Of a stretch of 64,000 bases of DNA, positions 47,690 to 58,590 are shown one piece after another; position 1 is the first letter of the stretch, and each line of letters opens with the position of its first letter. Under the pieces are notes generated by a model that was not told where the DNA came from, searched no databases, and saw only the letters and a program-made list of their open reading frames with translations. The position numbers and the translations under genes were made by a program. The DNA comes from Periplaneta americana (taxonomy: Eukaryota; Arthropoda; Insecta; Blattodea; Blattidae): NCBI RefSeq assembly GCF_040183065.1, contig NW_027185502.1, forward strand, positions 261,501 to 325,500, written 5' to 3'.

Positions 47690-48955
47690 ACACAGGATTG
47701 CCAGATGATGAGTGATATTACGGTAACATGGTACTGAAGTTATCCTTTTCTACCAAAGATTATAATAAATTCTTACGCTACGAAATATGCAGTTTGTATC
47801 AAAACTTTATTTTTCACTAAGTAAACTCAGCCTTAAACCAACAATTCTCTTTAAACCTCAAAACCTTTGATTAAACCAGTTTCATAATGTTGAAAAATTA
47901 GACAAGCTAAATGTACAAAATTGTGTTTGTTTTTGAGCAACATTAAACTGACACTGAGAATTTATTTTAACAATAACAATAAAATTAAAATTCAGTCATT
48001 CAACATTATTCATCTCATATTTATATGTAATCAGCTCATGATCTTTGTTATTCTATCAGAATAAATCACAATCTTAACTAATCATTACAGCACGCAGACT
48101 GACGATGTGGATTCGTTTCAGCCTAGCAAAATCTTTAAGTGCCACGGCCAATCTTCAAAGGGAAAGGAAAACATCTTTTAGAATTTAAATAATTTCACCA
48201 AAATCCCACAATATACACAAAAGAAAAACTCGGTGGGCTATAATTTAATTAGTTTTAGAGAAAAACCCAAGTACAGTGGCCAGTTTACCTTCACACCATA
48301 GGTTGAGATATAAGGTTCCCAAACACTGACACCAAGCCTTTCCGGTCTGAGCTGATGGCTCTAGTCAACTACAGACTGACTCAGTCTGCACCATCGAACT
48401 GGTGGCCAAAGGGCCATCGACGCATGCGCATAGAAAGAAGAAAACATATAAGAATTTACCACATCGAAAATCCTTTTCTGAATGCACATGCTCTAAAATT
48501 ATAAATAAACAGCACTCATACATGTCATTACATCCTGCCGGATTACAAAGACAAATCATTCATACACATACCATTACAATATCAATATTTACAAAGCAGG
48601 GATGCTTGGATTGTTTTTTTTTTTAAATGGCAGGTCTGCAGTTCTTAGCTAATCATGTACAACAGATGGCGAGGGATAAAGATTTTTGTTTGTCATATAA
48701 TTCAACGTTTTAGTAGTTACATGAAATTCTGTCCCAACCTTGTATTCATTGAAAGTAAATATGTTGGTTGCTACATTAACCATTGTACTGTATCGTTTGC
48801 TACCCATTGCTTGTACTCCCACTCCCCTTTGCGCTGCATATGTCTCGACATTGTGAATTTTCTCTCTTCATTCAATTGCACTTCGGAATTTTTTCAATTT
48901 AACTTGTCGACTATTGATTGTTTCTCAATTGGAATTGTAGCCTGGTTCGTTACGA
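47690..48955. other. No gene assigned
   Basis: A candidate terminal exon at 48091-48168 (acceptor TCATTACAG, then TQTDDVDSFQPSKIFKCHGQ and a stop) is open only in phase 1 and so does not fit the phase-0 exon at 46439. No other exon or repeat recognised. Confidence 0.35.
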
Positions 48956-48961
48956 ATCATT

Positions 48962-49219
48962 TACACAATTGAGGAGCATTTTTGCTAAACTCGATAGATG
49001 CAAAATTTTGCAAAAATGAGTTATATATCACAATCATATGATGTTTAGCTTCTGTATCACCCATGCAGTCAGATTTTGCACAACTCGGTTCATACCGTCC
49101 GTAGAGGATGATTAGAAATATCTCCTTCCCACAACATAAACTGTGTATACAATAAAACTCGTTTTCTGAGAAAAGTAGTTTGTGCATTGATCGAGTTTAG
49201 CAAAAATGCTTCTCAATTG
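48962..49219. mobile_element. Short foldback MITE
   Basis: Left arm CACAATTGAGGAGCATTTTT, continuing GCTAAACTCGAT, is matched inverted at 49178-49219 with few differences. The middle is non-coding. Target duplication not clear. Confidence 0.75.
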
Positions 49220-49224
49220 TGAAT

Positions 49225-49955
49225 GTTCTATCGCTTTGCATTCTCGAGTTACACTGCCAAGGCTACTATGGGACCTGCCAATACGTGCCTAAACTTCCCC
49301 TTTACCGCAGTGAAGATAGATAATGTCACTCACTCCAACTCAATGATATGTTGGATACATTTATCCTTCTGTCGGTCTCCATTTACTTTATTGGAATGTG
49401 TCGTGTAGTTTAGAAATTATATGCACGACAAAACTGGCCTGAAAATGTATCGACCAAATTTCTATATTACCTAGTGTTGAACAGAACTCATACACGTTAA
49501 AAGAAATAAGAATTGCTTTACTATAAATTTTCTGGCTTAAACATATAGGAGATCTGAAAGTAGGCTCTATTAATATCCTTCCAACCTGTTACTGACCAGA
49601 AGAAACACAGGGAACAGATATTCATTTCAATATCATTAAATGATACAGTGAGTCTACTAGAGCTTAATATTCACAGAGTGAACCGTAAGTACTATCAATA
49701 ATTTCAGGGAGTTGTTTGAGGTATTTCAAACAAAGCAGTTTAATACAATTTTGCTCGTTTTTGCTTCCTTTTGGAGATAAAAATTGTTTTATATGAAACA
49801 TTTCATAGCATGTTTTGGGAAAGGCACTGATTTAATTCCCAATATGCTCAGTCAATTTAAGAGGGCAATGAATTATAATAATGAATGATTGAAAGAATTT
49901 TAGTTTTGTTCTTTAAATGTGCAGAAATTGAATCTGGATAAATGTAAGATTGTTG
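49225..49955. other. No gene seen
   Basis: AT-rich sequence with no recognised exon or repeat. Confidence 0.45.
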
Positions 49956-51300
49956 TTGTTGTATTCTAATGCCAGGCGTTTGACAATAAAGTCATTTGAC
50001 CTCTTGCACTCCAATATTTTACAAAGACATTGTCATGACCAGCCACTGAAGCACAGATTTTGAGGTGTTCCGAATCCATTTCTTGGCTTGAGTTGCACAA
50101 TGGGCAGTTAGTGGACTGATATATTCCAATTCTATGTAGGTGTTTGGCCAAACAAACATGGCCTGTTGCCAATCTAAATGCAGGTACAGACGATTTTCGT
50201 GGTAAATCGGGAATTAACTGTGGATTATGATGCACAAAGTTCCATTTTTTTCCCTTGAGATTGTGTTATCAAATTTTGTTTGTTGAAGTCTAAGTATGTA
50301 GATGTAATAAATCTTTTCACAAAGTAATATTTAGATTTAGAAACAGGTCTGTAAATAGCAGTGCTGCCCTTCTTTGCTAAAGCATCCGCATTCTCGTTTT
50401 CCACGATTCCACAATGGGATGGTATCCATTGGAATACAATTCTTTTATTGAGTGATATTAATTGAAAGAGCATTTCACTTATTTCTGCTGTATGAGATGA
50501 AGGTGTGTGTTTAGAGATTATTGATAGAATAGCTGCTTTGGAGTCTGACAATATAACTACATTCTTAAATTTATTGATGTGGCATAGAAGATTCCTGAGA
50601 CCTTCACTTATTGCAATGATTTCTCCACCAAAACTTGTTGTTCCATACCCAAGAGAACTATAAAATGAGAAGAGACAGCACGTAACACCTGCACCGGCAC
50701 CTTGTTCTCTGGAGATCAAGGATCCGTCGGTGTATAAATGAAGCCAATTTTGTGGAGGGTACCTAATATTAATTGTCTCTAAAGACAATTCTTTCATTAT
50801 TTCAGTGTTCACTTCTGATTTCAGTATTTCTTCTGTTAAATTTAGATTATATTCTATATTTAATAGAGTTAAAGAGTTTGGTTTAATTTGTAAGTTTTCT
50901 TTTAAATTCGGGATATTGATTTTCTGTTTTAATTCTTGAACAATGGATATGAAACTTTCTTGAGTTTTCAATCTACAGAGAGGACTGTATGAATGCCAAT
51001 TGTTTCCTGGTAATCTGATAAGTTTTTCATATTGAATCAGTGTTTTTTCTTCTATTGTCATTTTGATGCTGTTAATATTAGTGAGGAATCTTATAGAATC
51101 TATTGGAGTTGTTTTGATTTCACCATTAATGAGCCTGAGAGCCTGGTTTTGAACATATTCTACTTCGTTTATGGAAGTTGAAGTAATTAAAATTTCTCCG
51201 CAGTATGTCAGCACTGGCTGTATAAACATTTTGTATGTGGTGTTGAAAGTATTCCTAGAGCATCCCCACTTCTATCCTGCTAGATTGTAAAATTCTTTTG
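49950..51300 (-). mobile_element. RNase H-type LINE (I group), 3' part
   Basis: A 5'-truncated LINE on the minus strand. It begins within the end of the reverse transcriptase (KWGCSRNTFNTTYK near 51265), continues through RNase H and a zinc-knuckle, and ends with a (CAA)n-like tail near 49950. Its last 55 bases reappear at about 63175-63232 inside a Penelope-like element. Confidence 0.85.
49966..51229 (-). pseudogene. LINE polyprotein C-terminus: RT thumb, RNase H, zinc-knuckle
   Basis: RNase H removes RNA from hybrids during target-primed reverse transcription. From 51229 the open frame reads MFIQPVLTYCGEILI (end of RT) then RNase H with LHLYTDGSLIS (first Asp), FGGEIIAISEGL (Glu), VVILSDSKAAILSI (Asp) and WIPSHCGIVENENADALAKK (His/Asp), a complete catalytic set at about residues 160-310. 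It runs to 50225. A second frame from 50235 carries FRLATGHVCLAKHLHRIGIY then CPLCNSSQEMDSEHLKIC, the zinc-knuckle, ending at 49966. One frame break separates the two. Confidence 0.85.
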
Positions 51301-51524
51301 CAGAACGAGAACGAGAAATTAATGACATTACTTACGGTTCACTCTGTATAAGGAGAAATACAGAAAATTGATTTAAAAAAGCAATGGAATATATGAGGCA
51401 TTGCGTATAGTAGGGTGAACTCAACAAAGAATCACGATTTCAAGTTTGCTCCTAATACAAAGTATCCACAATGCCTCATACTCTTTCCAGCATAATTATT
51501 ACTATTTTCTTTTCTTCTTCATAG

Positions 51525-51647
51525 CTGCCGAGTGGTGCATTGCAGTTATCTGATTCAAAGGAGGATCTCCTACAAGAGATTCTGCACAACAGTCTTGCTA
51601 AGGAAAACAAGGAGATTCTAAGACTGAGAAAAGTACTGGTATGGAAA
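51525..51647 (+). CDS. Putative host exon with coiled-coil, unidentified gene
   Basis: A 123-bp open exon between a pyrimidine-rich acceptor (TTCTTCTTCATAG) and donor GTAAGT, in phase 0: LPSGALQLSDSKEDLLQEIL then HNSLAKENKEILRLRKVLVW K. The leucine and charge spacing suggests a coiled coil. It would follow 46439-46534 after an intron of about 5 kb filled with repeats. I do not recognise the gene. Confidence 0.5.
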
Positions 51648-51759
51648 GTAAGTAATACTTTAGTATACATAAGTTACATAAATCAAAATGTATGTTGCTG
51701 ACAGACTTTTTATAATTGTTATAACACTGGATCTTCATATGACAAACATTTATTGAAAT

Positions 51760-51963
51760 CAGGAGCGTATTTTGCAGGCTACCGGGGCTACCGGCGGTAG
51801 CCCAAGGAAATTACAAAAGAAAAAGTTTATAATATAACATAATGTAATAATTTTGTATTATTAGTTTTACCATAGTAATTAAAATTAAAGTAATTGTTAG
51901 ATATATTTTGTGTAATAATAGGGTCAGCGGTAGCCCAAACCCTTTAACCAGTATACGCCTCTG
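51760..51963. mobile_element. Tiny hAT-type MITE (204 bp)
   Basis: Exact 8-bp flanks ATTGAAAT on both sides (51752-51759, 51964-51971). Ends CAGGAGCGTATTTTGC and, inverted, CAGAGGCGTATACTGG. Internal repeats of GGTAGCCCAA. It lies just after the putative exon at 51525. Confidence 0.82.
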
Positions 51964-52354
51964 ATTGAAATCAATTTTTAAACACATACTTCTTTACTTT
52001 GTAGAGAAGATATATTCATATCAGCTTTGGGACTGTAAGCTTTCCATTAAGAACTTTATTTTATTCCACTTCCACAAGGAAATAAGTATGTGTTGTTATT
52101 ATCTGCTTTATACCCACCTTCCTTTTAGTACATAATAATGAATTGACACACATATCAGTAGAGCCCGGATTTTATGTAATATGGAAATGAGAAATATGTA
52201 CATAAATATGTGGCTAAAAATGGCAAAATATGTAATAAAAAAAAAAATATGTAATTTAAAAATTAAACTTTATTAGATGTATTTTTGCACACTAATGAAA
52301 AATTACAGGTGCACATGTGATCCAACGTCAATTAATTATTGTTTGGTGGCGCAA

Positions 52355-52875
52355 TTAATAATTAAATATTTTTCCATATTTTCTGCTGTCATTGATTGTC
52401 TCGTCAGTGGCAACCCATAAGTAGGAATCATCAAGTTCAGCACTAATTGTTTCCATTGTGTCAGAGTAGCAGGAGTTCAAATAATTTTTATGGAGCGTTG
52501 ATTCATGCGAAATATTGAAGTTGTAGTATTTGCGTAGGAAAGCTTGAAACTTTGGAACTCCAAGTTTATACCATGGTTTATTTGCAGCAACCATTGCCAT
52601 GCACAAATTTTTATTAAATTCACTGGTACAAGACGAAGAATGTTTCAGCACCACTTGTATAAGAAGAACTTCTTTCTTTTCGACGGAGCACGACTTTTAT
52701 TTCTCATGTGAAGTTCAGTTTCTAAATGCTGTTCTAATTGTGACTTCATGGAGTACCCAATGCGTGTCACAAACTTTGCACAGCACGATTTTATCATCGT
52801 AGTAAAGGAATCGTCAATTGAAATCCGGTCTTTAAGCTTGGATGCGAATAGCAGTAGACTAGCTATTTGTATCAC
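52355..52875 (-). pseudogene. CGGBP1-like hAT transposase, N-terminal part
   Basis: On the minus strand, from 52875: KLKDRISIDDSFTT and a BED finger traced by VCDTRIGYSMKSQLEQHLET ELHMRN with a frame break in the cysteine part. In the second frame: SEFNKNLCMAMVAANKPWYK, FLRKYYNFNISHESTLHKNY and DSYLWVATDETINDSRK (first catalytic Asp region), then it stops at the internal deletion. The order equals residues about 30-205 of the intact transposase at 27161. Confidence 0.82.
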
Positions 52876-53195
52876 CTGAGGTCAAAATAAGCTTCTTAAG
52901 AAAACAGAAAAAACTATTGTTTTCTTTTAGAGCAATCTGATTGACGATGTTTGTGCGAAATGGTCATATCCACAGGGTAACTTTCACTTTTTCCTTCATC
53001 GCGTTAGCAGTACAATGACCCACCCTTCGCAGTGGTATTTGTTCCTACTTTACCGTTACTTCTTAAGGGATATACACACTATTAGCATTGCAAACAGATG
53101 TCCATTTTTTCACAGAATACGTTATTATTTTCAATTATTAAATTATATTTACGCACTAGAGACGAAGAAATAAGCTTTATAAACAATTTTAAAAC

Positions 53196-53485
53196 TAAAT
53201 AATTGATTAGATTGCGATCTTATTCGTGTTAATAGTGTAAGCATGTGCGGCTTACAGCTGTTTCGGTGCTTCTTCACATCATCCTCAGAGCCTACTAGAT
53301 CTTGGCGTCATCTTGAACTTCGCTGCCTGTTGTGTGGGTGCGTTCGATAAGTGAAAATTGTTGAAATGTGGTGTCAAATAGTGTGTGTGTTCTGAAATTG
53401 ATCTGTGAGTTGAGAATTTGATCTGGCTGTGTTTTAGTGTGTCTGTATATTTCATATTGTTCTAGTGTGTTGAGTTTTTATCAAG
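53196..53485 (-). mobile_element. Penelope-like 3' fragment inside hAT
   Basis: The minus strand reads LEQYEIYRHTKTQPDQILNS-like peptides (compare LNTLEQYELYRHTKTHPNQI at 46050), followed by the CACCGAAACAGCTGTAAGCC terminus and TAACACGAATAAGATCGC. It is inserted in the non-coding part of the hAT at 52159. Confidence 0.75.
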
Positions 53486-53898
53486 ACAATTTTAAAATGT
53501 ATAACTTAAGAATTAAGTAGAGGGAAAATTGGTGAAAAAAATGTGTATTCTTTCAAAATATGTAAAATATTCCAAAATATTTATTATGCACCAAAATGTT
53601 AAAAATAAGTAACTTAAACCTTTGGAATAATTATCCCTTTGATATGATTCGCCGACATTTTAGCTTTCCTTATAGCTACATATATAGGAACAAAATATGT
53701 AATTGCATAAAATCCGGGCTCTACATACCAGTGATGAAGCTAAGGTATAAATACTGGGTACCTAAGCTGAAAAAATTTGCTTTCTTTATATATTTTTATA
53801 AAGCAGAAGATTCTCGGATTTTCTATCATTTGTTTTTGTGACAGACCCCTCAAGAAGATGAGGTCCACTCATTTTCACCCCAGAAGAGAATACAGATA

Positions 53899-54153
53899 TA
53901 TCGTTGTTGTTCCTGCAATAACTCCTATGTGCAAAATATAAAAGTTTTCAGTAGGAAGAAAAAACACATTTATTCATCCTATGGCAGCCGTACATAGGAG
54001 ACTGTGAATTCCTACATTTTCGAAACAAAGAAATATAATTGCATATAGGAGATTTTATTGTTTGCTGTATCACTATTTAAGTTATTTAATAGAGCAAAAA
54101 CCTGAAAATCGATAAATATGTCACATAGGAGTTATTGCAGGAACAACGACGAT
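53899..54153. mobile_element. MITE, copy 2
   Basis: Same family as 47451-47682. Ends GTTGTTCCTGCAATAACTCC and GGAGTTATTGCAGGAACAAC are exact inverted repeats. ATAT lies at both borders and may be part of the target. Confidence 0.82.
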
Positions 54154-54474
54154 ATGTCTCATAACACTCTTAGCGAAGGATATTTCTCATACCATGAAAA
54201 TTGAAAATTTATATTTTGTTTTCCTCCATGTGCTTTTTTTAATATGTAAATTCGGTGTCGATCTTCTGTCTTTGTAAGCTCATTTTGTTTCATATGTCCA
54301 ACTTGGAAACAGTTTCTCTTTTAATTGTACAAATAATGACTTCAATGTGTCATTTTACACAAAATTAATATGCAATACACAACACATATTCACTTTTGAT
54401 TAAACTAATACTCAAAACGCAGCTCATTCAGAGAACACCAATATGGTCGGGAGGAAATTAAACACAGAATAAAT

Positions 54475-55011
54475 ATGGGAAATGCCTGTTATTATTCGGT
54501 TGAGAAGCTTTTATCATCCAGTCTGCTGTCAAAAAATCTGAAAGTTAGAATTTATAAAACAGTTATATTACCGGTTGTTCTTTATGGTTGTGAAACTTGG
54601 ACTCTCACTTTGAGAGAGGAACATAGGTTAAGGGTGTTTGAGAATAAGGTGCTTAGGAAAATATTTGGGGCTAAGAGGGATGAAGTTACAGGAGAATGGA
54701 GAAAGTTACACAACACAGAACTGCACGCATTGTATTCTTCACCTGCCGTAATTAGGAACATTAAATCCAGATGTTTGAGATGGGCAGGGCACGTAGCACG
54801 TATGGGCGAATCCAGAAATACATATAGAGTGTTAGTTGGGAGGCCGGAGGGAAAAAGACCTTTGGGAAGGCCGAGACGTAGATGGGAGGATAATATTAAA
54901 ATGGATTTGAGGGAGGTGGGATATGATGATAGAGAATGGATTAATCTTGCTCAGGATAGGGACCAATGGCGGGCTTATGTCAGGACGGCAATGAACCTCC
55001 GGGTTCCTTAA
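54475..55011 (+). CDS. RTE reverse transcriptase, C-terminal fragment
   Basis: Open frame of 178 codons, nearly the same protein as 36814-36257: LLSSSLLSKNLKVRIYKTVI, LPVVLYGCETWTLTLREEHR, NKVLRKIFGAKRDEVTGEWR, and ending YDDREWINLAQDRDQWRAYV. The fragment lacks endonuclease and catalytic RT motifs. High similarity between the copies, including the 12370 fragment, suggests recent activity of this family in the genome. Confidence 0.87.
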   Translation: MGNACYYSVEKLLSSSLLSKNLKVRIYKTVILPVVLYGCETWTLTLREEHRLRVFENKVLRKIFGAKRDEVTGEWRKLHNTELHALYSSPAVIRNIKSRCLRWAGHVARMGESRNTYRVLVGRPEGKRPLGRPRRRWEDNIKMDLREVGYDDREWINLAQDRDQWRAYVRTAMNLRVP

Positions 55012-55057
55012 AAGCCAGTAAGTAAGTAAGTAAGTAAGCAAGTAAGTAAGTAAGTAA
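54475..55057 (+). mobile_element. RTE-type LINE 3' fragment with (AAGT)n tail
   Basis: 5'-truncated plus-strand copy. The terminus GGTTCCTTAAAAGCC is followed by about ten AAGT units (55017-55057). Directly abuts, tail to tail, the RNase H LINE that ends on the other strand at 55058. Confidence 0.9.
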
Positions 55058-56035
55058 GGTTGGTTGGTTGGTAGGTAGCCAAAGTTCTGCTATAATGGCA
55101 ATGAAGCCATCAGCCGTCTTGCAGTCGAATATTTTTCCGTGGTGTTGAGGTGAACAGGCAAGGCTTCTCAATTTTCCAGGTGGTGCTTATCCATGATTAC
55201 GTCCTTTCCACATAACACACAATTGGGTGAGATAGAGATGCCAATTATATATAAATGAGCTGCCAAACAATCATGCCCGGTCAGAAGACGGAAGGCTATC
55301 AGTGCTGAATTTCTTGGTTCTTCAGGGATGATCTTTAAATTTTGGAGGAGGGGTTCCCATGAGTTATCTTTAGCCGATTCCTTTATTCTGTTCAAAAATT
55401 GTTGTTTGTATTGAAATTTTTTATTTAATATGACAGAAATAAATGATTTTTTAGTAATATGTTTTTCTATTAGGGTGCAGCCTTTTGCAGCCAGTTGACC
55501 CACCAATTGATTACCTGTATAGCCGCAGTGCACTGGAACCTATTGCAGAACTATTTTCTTGCCAGTTTTTGGAGCTTCTTGATGAGGGTGCAGCACTGAG
55601 AAGTTGTGTCAGTTTTCTGTGAACTATTATTAGCTGTAGCTTGTATAGCTGCTTTTGAGTCAATGAAGATTACAGGTTTGGAAAATTTATTTTTTTATTT
55701 GAAGTAGTTTGGTTAGAATAGTGCATACAGCTTCAACTCCTCCATCAAAGTTTGTGGAGTTCTTCCTGACTTCTTTATAGAAGGAAAAAAATTTACAATT
55801 TATTTCTTATTTGAAGTAGTTTGGTTAGAATAGTGCATACAGCTTCAACTCCTCCATCACAGTTTGTGGAGTCCTTCCTGACTTCTTTATAGAAGGAGAA
55901 AAATTTACAAGTTCCTCCAGCTCCTGCAGCATCAAAATCGTTTTATAAAGATGAATCACTGTAAATGTGTAGCCAAGTTTCACAACGATATTTGCTATTA
56001 ATTGTTTCTAATGTTAATTGTTTTGCTACATTTGG
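55058..56035 (-). mobile_element. RNase H-type LINE, 3' part, with internal 112-bp duplication
   Basis: The minus strand carries an RNase H trace (YSDSSLYKDFDAAGAG, then NCDGGVEAVCTILTKLLQ, then HCGYTGNQLVGQLAAKGCTL) and a zinc-knuckle CVLCGKDVIMDKHHLEN near 55170, ending in a CCAA repeat at 55058. A segment of RNase H coding is duplicated in tandem with a 112-bp period (about 55701-55812 and 55813-55924). Several breaks. Related to, but diverged from, the LINE at 49950. Confidence 0.78.
55168..55533 (-). pseudogene. LINE C-terminal open frame (RNase H end and zinc-knuckle)
   Basis: 121-codon open frame: TGNQLVGQLAAKGCTLIEKH, FRLLTGHDCLAAHLYIIGIS and PNCVLCGKDVIMDKHHLE. It corresponds to the end of RNase H and the following zinc-knuckle. 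Part of the element at 55058-56035. Confidence 0.78.
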
Positions 56036-56039
56036 ATTT

Positions 56040-56312
56040 GTATTTTTTTAACAATTGTTTATTGTTGTTTATTGTTAGTAAAATAACATGTACAAAAATA
56101 CAGTCTTAATTCTTCCCTGAAGAAGTAAAAAAAACTCGTGCTCAGGGAGTTCTAAACACATACTCGTACTTAACACAAACAGAGATAATTATTTGACACA
56201 AAGTGGGTCAAGGAAAAAAAAATTATAGGAATAAATTAACTTTAAAAACACAATTCCATTTTTAACAATTTAAATCATACAAATACATACACATATTAAA
56301 TGAACATAATAT
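56040..56312 (-). mobile_element. LINE 3' untranslated end, left flank of the 56-kb transposon
   Basis: The minus strand ends with AACTCCCTGAGCACGAGTTT then an ATTGTTTATTGTTG-type tail at about 56050, as a LINE 3' end would. It probably continues the LINE whose coding part is at 59375-59965, split by the transposon. This is inferred from position and strand only. Confidence 0.5.
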
Positions 56313-56655
56313 GGGCATTTGTTAAAAGGGCAGATGTCACTTTTTTTGTTTTTTGTTTTTTTTTTACTTTTTCACAGATAATGAAACTATAAGGGTAAAT
56401 ACATCATTCTATGTTAAAAGGGCAGCAATATCTTAGTTACAAATAAGTTAAAAATGCTGTAATGATCTTGAGATATTGTTAAAAAGTCAGATGTCCTGGA
56501 CATCTGCCTTTTAAACAATAATTAGTTGTATTGTTAAGTTGGGAGCAAATATCACCAGTTAGATCAAAGGCCAATCAAAACCCACTCACGCTGTGTGGAA
56601 TTTGCATTGTTGTAAACTTCAAAGTTTGAAACCTTGAACAGCATCATTAAGCATC

Positions 56656-56934
56656 ATGAGTTCTACAGAAGAAGATGAATTTTCTCTTGGAGGAAAAAGA
56701 AAAGCCAATCCTCAAAGTTATAAAAGAAATGTTGTAAAACAAGCAAGACTGAAAGGAGAAGCTTACACAAATTACTCTGGAAAGAAAATAGATGCCAAAA
56801 CAGTCGGTGAAAATTGCAGGTAATTTAATATTTCAATATTAGTAACTTAGCGTAGTCCTTATATTTAGGTGGTTTGAATGTAGGCATATTATTTTTTATT
56901 GGTATTGTTATTCTTCTTCTTCTTCTTCTTCTTC

Positions 56935-56985
<51 letters not shown>

Positions 56986-58590
56986 GCTTTAATAATTCCA
57001 TTGCACATATTATAGACTATGAACACGCTAATGATTAACTTTTATTTATCATTGGCACCATTTTTATATCCATCAAAGTACAAAATAATCATAATATAAT
57101 ATTATCATTGTAGATGCAGAATGCAGTGCACACAGAATATTGGAGATGATGATTACGTGGAAATCTTCAAACAAATTTACACTCTTAAAACAAAGAATGA
57201 ACAAGACATATTTCTGCAGGGTTTAATAGATGTGCAAGACATAGCACGTAATCGTCTACGACAAGGTGAAAGAAAATTAGATAGAACCTCTTTTAAGTAT
57301 CATGTGTTATTGGGTACTCAACGCATCCAGGTATGTTTGAAGTCATTTCTTTCACTATATGCTGTTTCTGCTAAGAGTGTTAGACGCCTCAGAAATTTAA
57401 AGCTGAAGGGACAAAACCTTACTGATAGGAGAGGTAAACATGTTAGTTTTTCTCTTCCAGTGGATATAAATATCAAAATTCATGAACATATAAGTTCATT
57501 TCCATTAAAAGAAACTCACTATACTGGAAAAGTAGATCGTTATCTAAGTGCAGATTTGACTATTAAAATGATGTATAACTTGTTCAGACAAAAACATCCA
57601 GATGCTAAGCTCAGCTATAGTGGCTTCTGCAAAATATTCAAGGAGGATTTTAATTATAAGTTTGGTCAGCCACAAGTTGATTGCTGTTGCACTTGTGAAG
57701 AGCTAAAACTTAAAATCAAATCACCACATATTAATGATGCTGCTAAACGCTATGCTATAGCAGATCTTGCTGTGCATAATAGAAAAAATAAAAAGTTTTA
57801 TGCTGCACTTAAAGAAGAATTCTTGGATGAACTAAAAGGGCTTAACAATAATGTTCTATCACTGTCTTTTGATTATATGATGAATGTTTCACTTCCAAAA
57901 GTTCTAGTTCAAGATCTTTTTTATCTGAGGCAATTGACAGTAAATTTGTTCTGCGTACATGATATAAAGAAAAACAAAGCTGTATTCTATTTATATCATG
58001 AGGAACAAGCCAAGAAAGGTCCAGACGAAGTGTATTCATATTTGTTAGATTATTTACAACATTATTTGCCTGCTCATATTGAAGTAGTCCGGTTGTTTAG
58101 TGACAATTGTGTCGGACAGAACAAAAATCACCCTCTTTCCAGACTACTTGTAGCATTAACTGACACAAAACAATTGAAAATAATTCAACACTTCTTTCCC
58201 ACAAGGGGACATAGTTATCTCCCTTGTGACCGCGATTTCAATATAGTGAAGAGGAGGTTGGAAAAGACAGATAGAATTTATACTGTACACCAGTTAACAG
58301 AACTAATAATAGAAAGTAGCACCACACAAAAATTTACTGTGAGAGAAGTAGATAGTTATACTATTTTAAACTTTAAAGACTGGTGGACAAAGTTTTATAA
58401 GAGAATAGCTATTTCCCTGGAAAGTTCATTGAATCGGAGGGATGAGAGGGTCCATTTTGGCATAACTTCACTGCATCATTTCATTTATGATTCAGATACT
58501 CCTGGCTATATTGTGGCAATGGCATTCATTAACGGTCTGGTCAAACATACCTTTAATGTTGGCCTACAACAACATGTTGAACTAGCTTAG
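56656..58590 (+). CDS. Probable RNase H-fold transposase (DUF7869-like), two exons, 546 aa
   Basis: Exon 1 is 56656-56819 (ATG; MSSTEEDEFSLGGKRKANP, a basic N-terminus), intron 56820-57113 with GTAATT and TTGTAG ends, exon 2 is 57114-58590. Joining gives ENCRCRMQCTQNIGDDDYVE in frame and a 546-residue protein with no break. A cysteine cluster (CRCRMQC) opens exon 2. A basic middle (SAKSVRRLRNLKLKGQNL) is followed by VDCCCTCEELKLKIK, a second Cys cluster and possible zinc site near residue 245. The core has SLSFDYMMN, FCVHDIKKNKAVFYLYHEEQ, RLFSDNCVGQNKNHPLSRLL and FPTRGHSYLPCDRDFNIVKR. The Asp residues of FDYMM, SDNC and CDRDF are candidates for the catalytic triad. The flanking TIRs point to transposase function. 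The superfamily is uncertain; Sola is my best guess from memory. Confidence 0.8.
56913..56985. repeat. (TTC)n and (TTA)n microsatellite in the intron
   Basis: TTC units followed by an ATT run within the intron of the transposase gene. Confidence 0.92.

Larger units (their letters stand above)
52159..53723 (-). mobile_element. hAT element, partial, with Penelope insertion
   Basis: Perfect 18-bp inverted ends TAGAGCCCGGATTTTATG. Flanks CATATCAG (52151-52158) and CATACCAG (53724-53731) match at 7 of 8. Encloses a truncated minus-strand transposase gene and a Penelope-like 3' end at about 53196-53480. Confidence 0.85.

Noticed and set aside
48091-48168. Third exon of the plus-strand host gene
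   Set aside because: Acceptor is acceptable and the frame is open to a stop, but only in phase 1, which does not join the phase-0 exon at 46439.
57842-58039. Minus-strand frame within the transposase gene
   Set aside because: Shadow of the well-supported plus-strand gene.
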